Assembly (NCBI GenBank): GCA_910588535.1
Contig: CAJUOO010000052.1
Location: forward strand, 1-23,306
Direction: 5' to 3'
Length of the DNA: 23,306 nt
Origin: an uncultured Lachnospiraceae bacterium
GTDB lineage: Bacteria > Bacillota > Clostridia > Lachnospirales > Lachnospiraceae
In this document: piece after piece, positions 15,311-23,082 of the stretch
How the letters are laid out: every line of letters starts with the position of its first letter
Position numbering within the stretch: position 1 is the stretch's first letter
Notes under the pieces: model-generated
Told to the model about the DNA's origin: nothing
The model's database searches: none
What the model saw: only the letters and a program-made list of their open reading frames with translations
Program-made: the position numbers and the translations under genes

Positions 15311-16087
15311 TTATTTTTGATTCATTTTATCTACAAATTCATTCTTTTTTGCTGTCAATTCTACCCAAGCTACACGAAATCCACTTTTTACTGCATTTCT
15401 GACCGATTTTACATTAGACCACGCTGCACAATAAAAAGGAATTTTTCCAGCATATAAAATCTCCAGCGCCAACCTGCTAGTCAGGGCAGAGGCGATATTC
15501 TGTCTGCGGTATTCGGGCAGAACATCCACCCCAATCTGCCACATGCTCTCACAATCCGCCGAGCAAGCCGCAAACCCCACCATACACCCAGCATCAAAAG
15601 CCCCGACACCCAACACATCCAGCTCCTTGCGTTTTTCACAAAGCGCGTTGCTCCACGTGTCTATATACAGATCTGCAAAATCCTCCTGATGCAATAATTG
15701 TATGGAATAGTTGCAGGAACGCTCCTGTAAATAATTTAAGTCCGGCAAAAAATATTCAGCCATAAAGCAACTTCGTATATTCAAATTCTTGAGGGCATCA
15801 TCCAAAACATGCAGATGTGGTGTCTCAAAACAATGTTCCACGGAATATTTATTCATATAGTCTGACACAATATCCCTACATTCTTCTTGGACAGATGCCA
15901 CAATATTATTACCATAGGAAATCAGATTACAGGGCAGAGGTAATTCCAGATATTTTCTTGCCTTGCTATTTTCTTTAGAGAGCACAATAACATTCTGCTG
16001 CTTTTCAAAATCTGCAGCATTACAGTTTGCATCCTCAGCAGACTGCTCCATTGCAATTCTCCATATATCTTTATTCGTATATGACAT
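15311..16087 (-). CDS. GNAT-family N-acetyltransferase
   Basis: This 258-residue cytoplasmic enzyme has the C-terminal acetyl-CoA-binding GNAT fold: SMWQIGVDVLPEYRRQNIAS holds the Q/R-x-x-G/A-like motif A (RRQNIA), followed by ALTSRLALEILYAG and PFYCAAWSNVKSVRNAVKSG, the motif B region. The first ~130 residues are a divergent N-terminal domain without clear relatives. Substrate is unknown. GGAAGTG precedes the ATG. It lies 85 nt downstream of the chemotaxis receptor gene on the same strand, but a shared transcript is not proved. Confidence 0.85.
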   Translation of the reverse strand: MSYTNKDIWRIAMEQSAEDANCNAADFEKQQNVIVLSKENSKARKYLELPLPCNLISYGNNIVASVQEECRDIVSDYMNKYSVEHCFETPHLHVLDDALKNLNIRSCFMAEYFLPDLNYLQERSCNYSIQLLHQEDFADLYIDTWSNALCEKRKELDVLGVGAFDAGCMVGFAACSADCESMWQIGVDVLPEYRRQNIASALTSRLALEILYAGKIPFYCAAWSNVKSVRNAVKSGFRVAWVELTAKKNEFVDKMNQK

Positions 16088-16172
16088 TCTAACACTTCCA
16101 TTTCTCTCTTTTCTATTAAATTCATTTACCCCAATTTATAACTTTATAGAAATACTCACATCAATACTGCTA

Positions 16173-17855
16173 TCAGCGCCTTCTTAGCTGGAATCTCTGA
16201 ACAGATATCTTCAATTCCTCCGACTGATTATAGAGCTGCTTTGCCGCTAATGCTGACTTTTCAGCGGTTGCAGCATTGGTCTGGACAACCTCAGAGATCT
16301 GTTCCATTCCCTGTGTCAACTGCTTGAGAGATTGTGACTGCAGTGTGGCAGATTCTGCTATTCTCTCCACAATCTGTGTCGACTTCTGCGCACCTGCCAC
16401 ACCTTCGGCAAGTGATTTTGTCGTGTCGGCAGAAAGAAGTGCTCCATGCTCCACAAGCTGCATGGATTCTTCAATGAGATCCGTAATATTCTTTGCAGAT
16501 ACAGAGCTTTTATTTGCCAGATTCTTCACTTCCTCCGCCACAACGGCAAAGCCCTTGCCCGCCTCTCCCGCGCGAGCGGCCTCCACTGCTGCATTCAGAG
16601 CCAATATATTGGTCTGGAAGGATATATCTTCTATTGTCTTTATAATACCGCCAATCTGTTGGGAAGATTTCGATATATCTGCCATCGCTGATGTCAGTTC
16701 CTCCATCTTCTGGCTGCAGCTTTTTAACAGAACTTCTGCATCTATAGATGCCTCACGCGCACTGTTGGCATCGCCGGAGGTGGAATCAACCTGTCCCGAT
16801 ATTTCCTGAATACTTGCTGATAACTGCTGCACGGCAGAAGCCTGAGCCACAGCGCCACTTGACAAGATCTCTGCGTCTGATGCCATCTGCTTTGACTCCT
16901 CAGACACCTGCTCTGCTGTTATATTGATCTGCAATAACGCTGTATTTAAAGAATCCAAAATCTGGCTCATCGCCTTCTGAATAGGCTGAAATTCTCCTCT
17001 ATAATCATTGCCAATCACCAGATCCATCTTTCCTTGTGCCATTTCATTTAGCTTGGAATTGATATCCTGTATGTATTTTTTCAGCTCTCTCTTTGTCTCA
17101 TGAATTGCCTCAATCAGTCTTCCTATCTCAGAGGTATCTGAAGAAAGAGAAAAGTCTGCCGAAAGATTCCCGTGAGAAATCTCTACTGCCTGCTTTTTAA
17201 TTGCAAGAACTGGCCGCAATATTTTCCATCTCACCACAATCATATTGAGAAGCTGCATTACTACCACTATACCAAGTGCGAAAATCATCCTCACCTCTAT
17301 CGTTTTTGCACTCTGATCCAGCTTATCAATCTCCCTCATCGTTCTTTCGTCCAAGTCTTTTAAAAACTGCTCTTTTAAAGCATTGATCTGCGTGATCGCC
17401 GTATTATATTCTGGTCCATATACATAGGTAAGCGCCTCCTCTTTTCGCCCCTCTTGAACCTCCTTCATCGCTGCCTCTTCAAGAGGAATTAGGTTGTTAG
17501 AAATTGAGGACATCTCATTGATCATCCCCTGCTCCTCCTCCGTAATGCCGATCTCCTGCATCGCGGCAACACCAAGATCACGATTTTTTAAATTATTTAC
17601 TTCATTCCAATAATTATCATAATGCTCCTGTGCGCTGGTGGCGGCAAATGCACGCACTTCATTTGTCAAATAAGACGAACCATTCATAAATCTGTTCGCA
17701 TTATAGGTCAACTCATATCGTTCTGCTCTAGCATCACTTAACTGACTGCTCACATGATTATAAGAAATCAACGAATATACCAAAAAAACAATCGTTAAAA
17801 TTGATATTCCATTTAAAATTGAAGTTGCTAGAGACTGATTCATCGCTTTTTTCAT
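16173..17855 (-). CDS. Methyl-accepting chemotaxis protein
   Basis: This is a membrane chemoreceptor of 560 residues from the ATG at 17855 (GAAAGGAAAG upstream); an upstream extension has no ribosome-binding site. TM1 is near residues 8-31, followed by a ~150-residue extracellular helical sensor of four-helix-bundle type. TM2 (MIFALGIVVVMQLLNMIVV) leads to a HAMP domain (LRPVLAIKKQAVEISHGNLS) and a long coiled-coil signalling domain with the highly conserved hairpin tip EDISFQTNILALNAAVEAAR and GKGFAVVAEEVKNLA. It signals to CheA/CheW. No ligand can be read. It implies chemotaxis in this species, although no other che genes are here. Confidence 0.95.
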   Translation of the reverse strand: MKKAMNQSLATSILNGISILTIVFLVYSLISYNHVSSQLSDARAERYELTYNANRFMNGSSYLTNEVRAFAATSAQEHYDNYWNEVNNLKNRDLGVAAMQEIGITEEEQGMINEMSSISNNLIPLEEAAMKEVQEGRKEEALTYVYGPEYNTAITQINALKEQFLKDLDERTMREIDKLDQSAKTIEVRMIFALGIVVVMQLLNMIVVRWKILRPVLAIKKQAVEISHGNLSADFSLSSDTSEIGRLIEAIHETKRELKKYIQDINSKLNEMAQGKMDLVIGNDYRGEFQPIQKAMSQILDSLNTALLQINITAEQVSEESKQMASDAEILSSGAVAQASAVQQLSASIQEISGQVDSTSGDANSAREASIDAEVLLKSCSQKMEELTSAMADISKSSQQIGGIIKTIEDISFQTNILALNAAVEAARAGEAGKGFAVVAEEVKNLANKSSVSAKNITDLIEESMQLVEHGALLSADTTKSLAEGVAGAQKSTQIVERIAESATLQSQSLKQLTQGMEQISEVVQTNAATAEKSALAAKQLYNQSEELKISVQRFQLRRR

Positions 17856-18110
17856 AATATTCTTTCCTTTCAGCAAAACTTCGGCTATCATTGATAACCG
17901 CGTTCCTATATAACTGAACGCCATATTCTGTGCAGTATCTCTATTGTATCATGTACACACAGTAAGGGAATCCAGAAAATAGACAAAAAAACATAAGATT
18001 TTTAGTAAATATGCCGATTGACACCAGTGAAACAAACAAAGAAACTCCTTTTCTAACACAATGCATATAAGATTATTACAACAATTTCCTTATATGACTT
18101 TTTGCACACC

Positions 18111-18150
18111 AAGGCGAGGACAGTTATCACTCTGATAACCCCCTCGCCTT
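18111..18150. other. Strong two-part stem-loop in a gene-free region
   Basis: AAGGCGAGG pairs with CCTCGCCTT, enclosing a second stem, GTTATCA with TGATAAC, around a 3-nt loop. T tracts are weak on both strands. It lies in the 640-nt gap between the divergent receptor and TetR genes, which otherwise holds promoters, the solo repeat flank at 18223 and nothing else recognisable. It may be a terminator or a leader structure. Confidence 0.55.
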
Positions 18151-18222
18151 ATTATTCCTACTCCCTTATAAGGAAGATAGTTCCATTATTCTAAATCAGC
18201 TATATAATATAACTACTTGCAG

Positions 18223-18265
18223 GATAAGTTTTCTTTTCTCATCTTCGGATATGGCTCGTAGAGCC
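18223..18265. repeat. Solo copy of the outer flank of a type 1 unit
   Basis: These 43 bases match 14689-14731, the outer edge of unit C, at about 33 of 43 positions without gaps (both contain AGTTTTCTTT, TTCGGA and end AGCC). The palindrome itself does not follow; instead ATGGCTCGTAGAGCCAT makes a small hairpin. It may be a deletion remnant or an unoccupied relative of the site. Confidence 0.5.
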
Positions 18266-18435
18266 ATTAAACATCATTCTCCTCCTCTGATATTGTAAGA
18301 ATGATATATAAAAAATTAAAGTTCACCTTGGGCTAACAAATTATCTTTTCCCATACCACATACATAGGAAAGGGGTACTCTTTCCGTAAAAATCACTCTT
18401 TCCCATCTGCGACAGATAAAGAGATTGAAAATCTA

Positions 18436-18484
18436 TTGACTTTTAAAACATTATTCCATATAATAAATTTTGAACAACGTTCAA
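18436..18484 (+). promoter_or_regulatory. Promoter and operator of the TetR-family operon
   Basis: TTGACT (18436-18441), 17 nt and TATAAT (18459-18464) form a strong SigA promoter. Immediately downstream TTGAACAACGTTCAA (18470-18484) is a perfect inverted repeat with a 3-nt centre, covering the probable transcription start. This is the classic place for an autorepressing TetR operator. It also shows that an apparent TTG start at 18470 is part of the operator. Confidence 0.85.
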
Positions 18485-18496
18485 GAAAGGCTTTAT

Positions 18497-19081
18497 ATGG
18501 ACAAAAACGCAAATATAAAAAATCATATTATTGAAGTTACTACTGAATTAATCAAACAGCATAATGGCAACACAAAAGGCATTACCGCCCGTATAATCGC
18601 AGCAAAAGCAGGTGTTGGATTAGGTTTAATCAACTATCACTTCGGCAGTAAAGAAAAATTGATAACAGAATGTGTGCAGCGCATCATCGGAAAAATAGTT
18701 ACAGAATTTCAGATGACAACACAGTATAAAACAGATAAAGAACGTTTAACAGCTTGTGCTATTTATGTTTTTGATTTTCTATTTGAACATTCTGCAATTT
18801 CACGTATTTCTATTTTAGGTGATTTGCAAAATTATACAAAGAATTGTAATTCTGTACTTACTCAGCGAGGCTTTTCTCTATCTTTGAAAAATGATTTAGC
18901 AAATAAGGATACATCTATGTTTGTATTTATTCTTACCGCTGCAATGCAGACAGCATTTTTGGGAAGTGAAACAGTCAGCCAATTGCTCCATTATGATTTT
19001 ACAAAAGCCGAGGATAGAACCGCATACATCAGTAAGTTAATTGATATTCTTTTTAAAGGGATGGTGCAGATTGATGAATAA
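18497..19081 (+). CDS. TetR-family transcriptional regulator
   Basis: This is a 194-residue repressor. The N-terminal helix-turn-helix is TARIIAAKAGVGLGLINYHF followed by GSKEKLI, the TetR hallmark; the remaining helices form a ligand-binding domain with no assignable ligand. The ATG at 18497 follows AAGAAAGG and is preferred over an upstream TTG in the operator. The stop overlaps the start of the membrane-protein gene, so the repressor probably controls that gene and itself. Confidence 0.93.
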   Translation: MDKNANIKNHIIEVTTELIKQHNGNTKGITARIIAAKAGVGLGLINYHFGSKEKLITECVQRIIGKIVTEFQMTTQYKTDKERLTACAIYVFDFLFEHSAISRISILGDLQNYTKNCNSVLTQRGFSLSLKNDLANKDTSMFVFILTAAMQTAFLGSETVSQLLHYDFTKAEDRTAYISKLIDILFKGMVQIDE

Positions 19082-19673
19082 GAAAATAGGATTGTATAGC
19101 TCTGCCGTTAATATTATTGCGGTAATATGCTTTGCACTGTCTATGTTATTTTCCTTTCATTTTGGTAGCTATTTTTCTTCTATGTTCATTGCGTTTAGTT
19201 TCGTACCAATGATGTGCGGATATGCTTACTTTTGCGAAGAGAAAGCTAAATTAGCGGGGTATGTCTCAGTGACCTTTGCCGCTATATACACAGCTATTAT
19301 TTTATTAGTCTATTTTGCACAGCTAACAACTGTTCAACTAGATGATTTAACACCACAAGCTACTGCTATTCTTGATTTTCAGCAATGCGGCCTGCTATTT
19401 AACTACGACTTATTAGGTTATGCTGTCATGTCATTAGCTACATTCTTTGCTGGACTAACAGTAAATCCACAGACAAAAATAGACAGATTATTAAAATATC
19501 TGCTTATGGTACATGGAGTGTTTTTTATCTCTTGTTTGATTGTTCCTATGTTTGGGATATTCAAAGCGGATAGGCCAACGTGGATAGGCGTGGCGGTATT
19601 AGAATTTTGGTGTTTCTATTTTTGCCCTATCGGTATTTTATCCTTATTGCATTTTTCTAATTGTAAGGGATGA
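19074..19673 (+). CDS. Membrane protein of unknown function, TetR-regulated
   Basis: This 199-residue protein starts at an ATG overlapping the tetR stop (ATGAATAA). About six hydrophobic segments span it, for example VNIIAVICFALSMLFSFHFG, VTFAAIYTAIILLVYFAQLT, LLMVHGVFFISCLIVPMFGI and a C-terminal segment. No transport motif is recognised. Translational coupling to a TetR repressor suggests inducible expression by a small molecule. Another frame continues past the stop as a hydrophobic stretch (RIAVIAAMIINIFSSILYLL) into the repeat E, hinting at a damaged further gene or an altered C terminus. Confidence 0.75.
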   Translation: MNKKIGLYSSAVNIIAVICFALSMLFSFHFGSYFSSMFIAFSFVPMMCGYAYFCEEKAKLAGYVSVTFAAIYTAIILLVYFAQLTTVQLDDLTPQATAILDFQQCGLLFNYDLLGYAVMSLATFFAGLTVNPQTKIDRLLKYLLMVHGVFFISCLIVPMFGIFKADRPTWIGVAVLEFWCFYFCPIGILSLLHFSNCKG

Positions 19674-19747
19674 GATCTATAAGAAAAGAATTGCTGTTAT
19701 TGCAGCTATGATAATTAATATATTTTCATCAATACTTTATCTGTTGT

Positions 19748-20112
19748 ATCATTTTCTGGAAAGGTCTGCCCGGCGAACTGCCTGTGGTCCTCCGTCACCC
19801 CGCTCCCGCTTAGTGAAAAACGCAACGGACGCTAAGCTCGAAACTACCTCGCTAAGCGCCGGCGTTTTTCAATAGGTTCCTTGAGGATTACAGGCAGTTC
19901 GCCGGGCTGTTTTATTAGTTAGGCAAAATACATTGTAGCTCTGCTTGTATAGAATTAATATATCATTTCTGTTGTCTCCTTTAAGTGAATTTGATAAATT
20001 ATGAATACAAACAAAATCAAAAATTTCGTTTCTCTCAGCGAGGTTTTTAATTTTTGCGGCAGTCGTCATATGACGGGTTGCAGTCACTCGACTTGTTGCT
20101 TTCGGGAATAAA
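19748..20112. mobile_element. Truncated composite element with unit E
   Basis: This has the outer end ATCATTTTCTGGAAAGGTCT (19748-19767), unit E, and ~200 nt of linker homologous to that beside units A and D, including a TTGCGGCAGTCGT block also present near 368. Similarity stops near 20112, and no type 1 unit follows. The break coincides with the start of foreign-looking DNA, so the composite was probably cut by insertion or recombination. Outer bases CTGTTGTATC just before it are shared with the outer side of unit D. Confidence 0.75.
19768..19907 (-). repeat. Palindromic unit E (type 2 arms)
   Basis: Arms 19768-19792 and 19883-19907 pair over 23 of 25 positions. Relative to unit D one arm position is C instead of T, matched by G instead of A on the other arm. 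Inner stem is TGAAAAACGC / GCGTTTTTCA, terminal stem CGCTTAGC / GCTTAGCG on the minus strand, loop GGGA. It could act as a terminator of the TetR operon. Confidence 0.88.
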
Positions 20113-20596
20113 GCAAGAAGTTATCATTTATTACAAAAAGTACTCTAATAACATAAAATGGGGAAACCTTAATGCAATTGACAAGTTTCTGCATGGTCGC
20201 TCCCTCGCTGTATCTCGTAAACATTTCCAGCACCACCGGGAAGGGCAAAGGCATTTGAAGCGGCAGGAAAACAGGTCTGTGATTGCGTGGTGTGGAGCTG
20301 CAAGCGCAGGACTGGTTTCATCAACAGACAGGGCGTATATGAAAGCTCCCCGTCCCTCGTCCCACGCCGGTCTTCGGGACAAAATGTCTCGAACTTATGG
20401 AAACACTCACGAAAAAGCAGATGGATTTTTCTCTCAAAATAAAAATGAGCGGGAAGCCATTTTTAGGGCTTTCCCGCCTTGATTGTCTGTCAGCAAAGAC
20501 GGGCGAGACTGTCAACGGCAGTACTGTAAGCGCCGTTTATCTTGATCGTTGACTGGCTCGGCTGGCTTTGCTATCTCCTTAGCAAACGGATTTTTT
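20113..20596. other. Gene-poor patch, probable mobile-element debris
   Basis: No convincing gene is seen in these 484 bases. The longest frame (20054-20482, plus strand) begins inside repeat E and has no ribosome-binding site. Composition shifts to higher GC from about 20190. The peptide-like stretch HLKRQENRSVIAW vaguely recalls mobilisation proteins, but not enough to call. A minus-strand terminator lies at 20449-20477. Confidence 0.5.
20449..20477 (-). terminator. Rho-independent terminator, minus strand
   Basis: On the minus strand GCGGGAAAGCC and GGCTTCCCGC form a stem with one bulge and an 8-nt loop, followed by TCATTTTTATTTT. It lies 120 nt past the peptidase gene, which it probably ends. 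Confidence 0.7.
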
Positions 20597-21199
20597 CTAT
20601 CTAATAAGTATTTCTTTTCCTTGGGTAATCGATATTCCTTCCCCATCATTTAGTCGTATCAAGCGAACGCCTTTATCCTTTTCGTATTTTTGACATCGTT
20701 CTTCAAAGCAGTCATATCTCTTTAAGAATTTATTATAATGCGGTATTACTTCAATGTCTGTTAAATTCATTGCTGAAAAATCAGTAATTTCCCACTGGTT
20801 CATTTCAGGAGAAAACACATTAATAATCCCAATTGTCGGAGTCATAACCAACGCACCTGCACTCCAACCAATAAGAACTTTTTCAGAAGCGATTTTCTGC
20901 AATACCTTTTTCGCGTTTTGCTTTTTCAATGAGTTTAACAGATAATACGGATTTCCGCCAATAAACTCAACAACATCATAGATGAGCAAATCTTGAATAG
21001 GCTGTTTATCAATATCAATAATATCTACATCTAAATGAAGACTATTAAGCTCAGATATACACCTCGCGACATGATAGTTGTTTTCTTTATATTCATTATC
21101 GGCCGTTACAACTAAGGCCGATTTTCCAGATTTGATTGTTGAAGAAAGACTGGATTTCAATGCTGAGCTTGATAATCCATTGGAACAAAGTATTAACAT
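20597..21199 (-). CDS. S51-family peptidase / class I glutamine amidotransferase-like protein
   Basis: This 200-residue cytoplasmic protein resembles peptidase E-type enzymes. The nucleophile elbow is LIGWSAGALVMTP with serine in GWSAG. IGGNPYYLLNSLKKQ matches the family GGN block, and EVIPHYNKF is the likely histidine region. The ATG at 21199 is preferred because GGAGG precedes it by 6 nt; a longer frame starts at 21229. Typical members hydrolyse Asp-X dipeptides, but many clostridial relatives have unknown substrates. The gene sits among integrative-element remnants and is probably cargo. Confidence 0.85.
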   Translation of the reverse strand: MLILCSNGLSSSALKSSLSSTIKSGKSALVVTADNEYKENNYHVARCISELNSLHLDVDIIDIDKQPIQDLLIYDVVEFIGGNPYYLLNSLKKQNAKKVLQKIASEKVLIGWSAGALVMTPTIGIINVFSPEMNQWEITDFSAMNLTDIEVIPHYNKFLKRYDCFEERCQKYEKDKGVRLIRLNDGEGISITQGKEILIR

Positions 21200-21232
21200 T
21201 TCTAACCTCCATAAATTCCAGCTTGTCACTCT

Positions 21233-21498
21233 CTATTTTCTCTTTCCTCTTTGCGACACATAGCTTTTCGCCAGTTTGGATTTTTGGACAATCCGGGTCA
21301 GCCCCAGCAGATAGTCGGCGGTCACGCCGTAAAACTTTGCCAGCTTGATAAAGGCATAATGGCTGATGTCTTTGAAGTCGTCCGTTTCATAGCTGCCCAG
21401 CGCAGACTTAGAGAGGTGGGTTTGCTCCGCAAACTGTTCCAGTGTCAGCCACACTCCACACGCAGGTCTTTTAATCGTTCCTGTATTGTTAATACCAT
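21233..21498 (-). pseudogene. Frameshifted XRE regulator of integrative-element type
   Basis: A start at 21498 opens MVLTIQERLKDLRVECG and meets a stop at once. Removal of a single-base deletion near 21448 (GGC-TGA where GGC-TTG-ACA is expected) restores the continuation LTLEQFAEQTHLSKSALGSY and HYAFIKLAKFYGVTADYLLG, an XRE helix-turn-helix commonly found on Tn1549-like elements. The C terminus after GLT no longer resembles that family, so a second rearrangement near 21303 is likely. A remnant frame of 73 residues from GTG 21454 is still open. The expected sequence is from memory. Confidence 0.75.
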
Positions 21499-21529
21499 GC
21501 TCCCCCTCTGCACATTCTGTCCTTACTGG

Positions 21530-21949
21530 TTAAAACCACATAGATTTTTCATCTTTGAAGTGTGGTGTTTCACTTTCTTGATAGGGGTCATATTGGTTTT
21601 CATTACACCCAAACTCTTTCAAAAAGCAGATTTTATCATCAGGTGTCCATTCGATAAGGGAGATACCATCAAACACTTCTACTCTCCCATCATTCATAGC
21701 GTTTTTGAAATACCATTCAACAACCGTCTGATTTCCCTTATGAAAATACTGCTTTATATCCCATTGGAAAACGGTTCCCCGTGTGTTCCATTCATCAAAC
21801 CAATGCTTGATTTTTTCAGAGCCTTTATATTCCGGCCCCCAGCCTTCAATGTAAAGCACATTGTCAGCAAATATATCCAATATTCCTAAATCAGCCTTTT
21901 GCAGCCACATATCAAACCACAGTTTAATGACTTCTTCTCTTTTTTCCAT
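21530..21949 (-). CDS. NTF2-like / SnoaL-like protein
   Basis: This 139-residue protein has the cone-shaped NTF2 fold signature: MEKREEVIKLWFDMWLQKAD helix, DIFADNVLYIEGWGPEYKG, KIKHWFDEWN, then strands VFQWDIKQYFHKGNQTVVEW and VEVFDGISLIEWTPDDKI. Such proteins may be small-molecule enzymes or binding proteins; no catalytic set can be assigned. GGAAAGGAG precedes the ATG by 6 nt. It is likely cargo, upstream of the broken XRE gene on the same strand. Confidence 0.85.
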   Translation of the reverse strand: MEKREEVIKLWFDMWLQKADLGILDIFADNVLYIEGWGPEYKGSEKIKHWFDEWNTRGTVFQWDIKQYFHKGNQTVVEWYFKNAMNDGRVEVFDGISLIEWTPDDKICFLKEFGCNENQYDPYQESETPHFKDEKSMWF

Positions 21950-22054
21950 AATCGGCTCCTTTCCCTATCTATTCTACCACGATTCCGAGAGCATGGAAAT
22001 AGTCAGTTTTCCGGGTGGATTTCCGACTTTATGGTAATGGCAGAAAACAGCAAG

Positions 22055-22207
22055 TAAACGGAAAAGGAGATCTGCTATGGACAGTTAGGGCTTAAAAAGT
22101 CCTTGATTTTCAAGGCTTCCAGAGAGCAAAACCGGGAGAAGTGGTATAAAGTATCGTCCTCCCCCCCCCCCCCGGAAACGCCGCCCTAACCGTCCACAAA
22201 ACACGAT
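22055..22207. other. Leader of the RepA fragment, with 13-C tract
   Basis: The stretch contains AAAGGAGATCTGCTATGG followed by an immediate stop codon (ATG-GAC-AGT-TAG), and a run of 13 C (22161-22173) 35 nt before the RepA_N start. The 21950-22207 gap holds no other gene. The C tract could be length-variable, or be a sequencing or assembly weakness. Confidence 0.5.
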
Positions 22208-22440
22208 ATGACAAGCACAATTTATATTCATCAGCCGGAGAAATCCGTCAGCTTTATCCGGCTCCCGAATTTCCTCTTTGAAGCCCCTACATTTACGCCC
22301 CTGTCCAACGAAGCGAAGATACTATATGCCTTTATCCTGCGCCGGACAGGGTTGTCACGCAAGAACAGCTGGACAGACAAGTACGGGCGAACGAAAACCC
22401 GCCGCTATGGTATTACCCATGCGGCGGCATACATAAAAAT
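22208..22440 (+). pseudogene. N-terminal fragment of a RepA_N replication initiator
   Basis: The first ~62 residues match the RepA_N initiator family of plasmids and integrative elements: FIRLPNFLFEAP, then TPLSNEAKILYAFILRRTGL, then SRKNSWTDKYGR. Beyond this the frame reads unrelated sequence, while a neighbouring frame briefly reads WYYPCGGI, like the strand expected next, indicating a frameshift. Family likeness ends near 22430, just before the KTR gene; the open frame runs on to 22534 across that gene's coding strand. The remaining protein cannot be a working initiator. Confidence 0.75.
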
Positions 22441-22441
22441 C

Positions 22442-22609
22442 TTATTTGTGTTCTGCAAGCGTGACTTTCATATCCTGAGCATTGATGATTGTTTCCTTTT
22501 TGCACTTCGGGCAGTAGAGAGGGAAGTTTCTTAATTCTGTATCTTCCTGTATCATTGTACGAATTTTATTGCCGCAGATAGGGCACAGTATCCATTGTTG
22601 CCTACTCAT
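22442..22609 (-). CDS. Cysteine-rich KTR-type zinc-ribbon protein
   Basis: This 55-residue protein starts MSRQQWILCPICGNKIR and has two CxxC pairs (CPIC and CPKC) that should bind zinc. The pattern WILCPICGNKIR...TELRNFPLYCPKCKKE matches the cysteine-rich KTR family, often seen on clostridial mobile elements. The ATG at 22609 overlaps the DUF3021 stop (ATGAGTAG), so it is the third gene of the LytTR operon. Its 3' end abuts the RepA fragment. Function is unknown. Confidence 0.82.
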   Translation of the reverse strand: MSRQQWILCPICGNKIRTMIQEDTELRNFPLYCPKCKKETIINAQDMKVTLAEHK

Positions 22610-23072
22610 TTCTATTATCCTTCGTTTGAGACAATTTCTCATTCATTTTTCTTACATTATATCTGCCTATACCAAACTGTATTATCCATATAACTACAAA
22701 AATGAAAGCGAAAATCCCAAAATAAATTAAAAATCCAACTACACTATGCTCCATCCAATATGCAAAATAAGCAATTGGCAGCATTATTACTGAAATAATT
22801 GAAAAATAAATTCCTGTCTGCTTTACAATGCTCCAACTATCCATTTCCCATATTACTGAACTTGCCGCAAATCCCACACCTAATATTCCACAAAGAATTG
22901 TTTGCAAAATGACAGCATTGATTTCATTTCCCATAATTGATATGAGTTCGGGTACACAAGGCGAGTAATATCCATTTGCCCAACCAAGAGAAATCAAGAT
23001 TGTAATTAAATAGCCCATTGTAATTCCAAGTGGAAACCCTAAAAGACTACGCTTAATAATTTTCTTTTTCAT
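22602..23072 (-). CDS. DUF3021-family membrane protein
   Basis: This 156-residue protein has four hydrophobic segments: LLGFPLGITMGYLITILISL, INAVILQTILCGILGVGFAA, IYFSIISVIMLPIAYFAYW and VVGFLIYFGIFAFIFVVIWI. The tail is charged and cytoplasmic. DUF3021 proteins are typically encoded directly after a LytTR regulator and may control it at the membrane, which is exactly the arrangement here. GAGGTG precedes the ATG at 23072; a longer form begins at 23081. The start lies 10 nt after the lytTR stop. Confidence 0.85.
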   Translation of the reverse strand: MKKKIIKRSLLGFPLGITMGYLITILISLGWANGYYSPCVPELISIMGNEINAVILQTILCGILGVGFAASSVIWEMDSWSIVKQTGIYFSIISVIMLPIAYFAYWMEHSVVGFLIYFGIFAFIFVVIWIIQFGIGRYNVRKMNEKLSQTKDNRNE

Positions 23073-23082
23073 AACATTCACC

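Noticed and set aside
17860..18030. SigD/sigma-28 flagellar promoter for the chemotaxis receptor
   Set aside because: A TAAA and a GCCGAT occur near 18007-18019 but on the opposite strand and without the 15-nt spacing.
487..19907. CRISPR array as explanation of the palindromic repeats
   Set aside because: The units are ~140 nt, inverted relative to one another, kilobases apart and without regular spacers or cas genes.
20054..20482. 142-codon plus-strand frame
   Set aside because: Begins inside repeat E, has no ribosome-binding site and no clear family; high GC debris can give such open frames by chance.
20321..20515. 64-codon minus-strand frame
   Set aside because: Overlaps the terminator hairpin of the peptidase gene and resembles no family.
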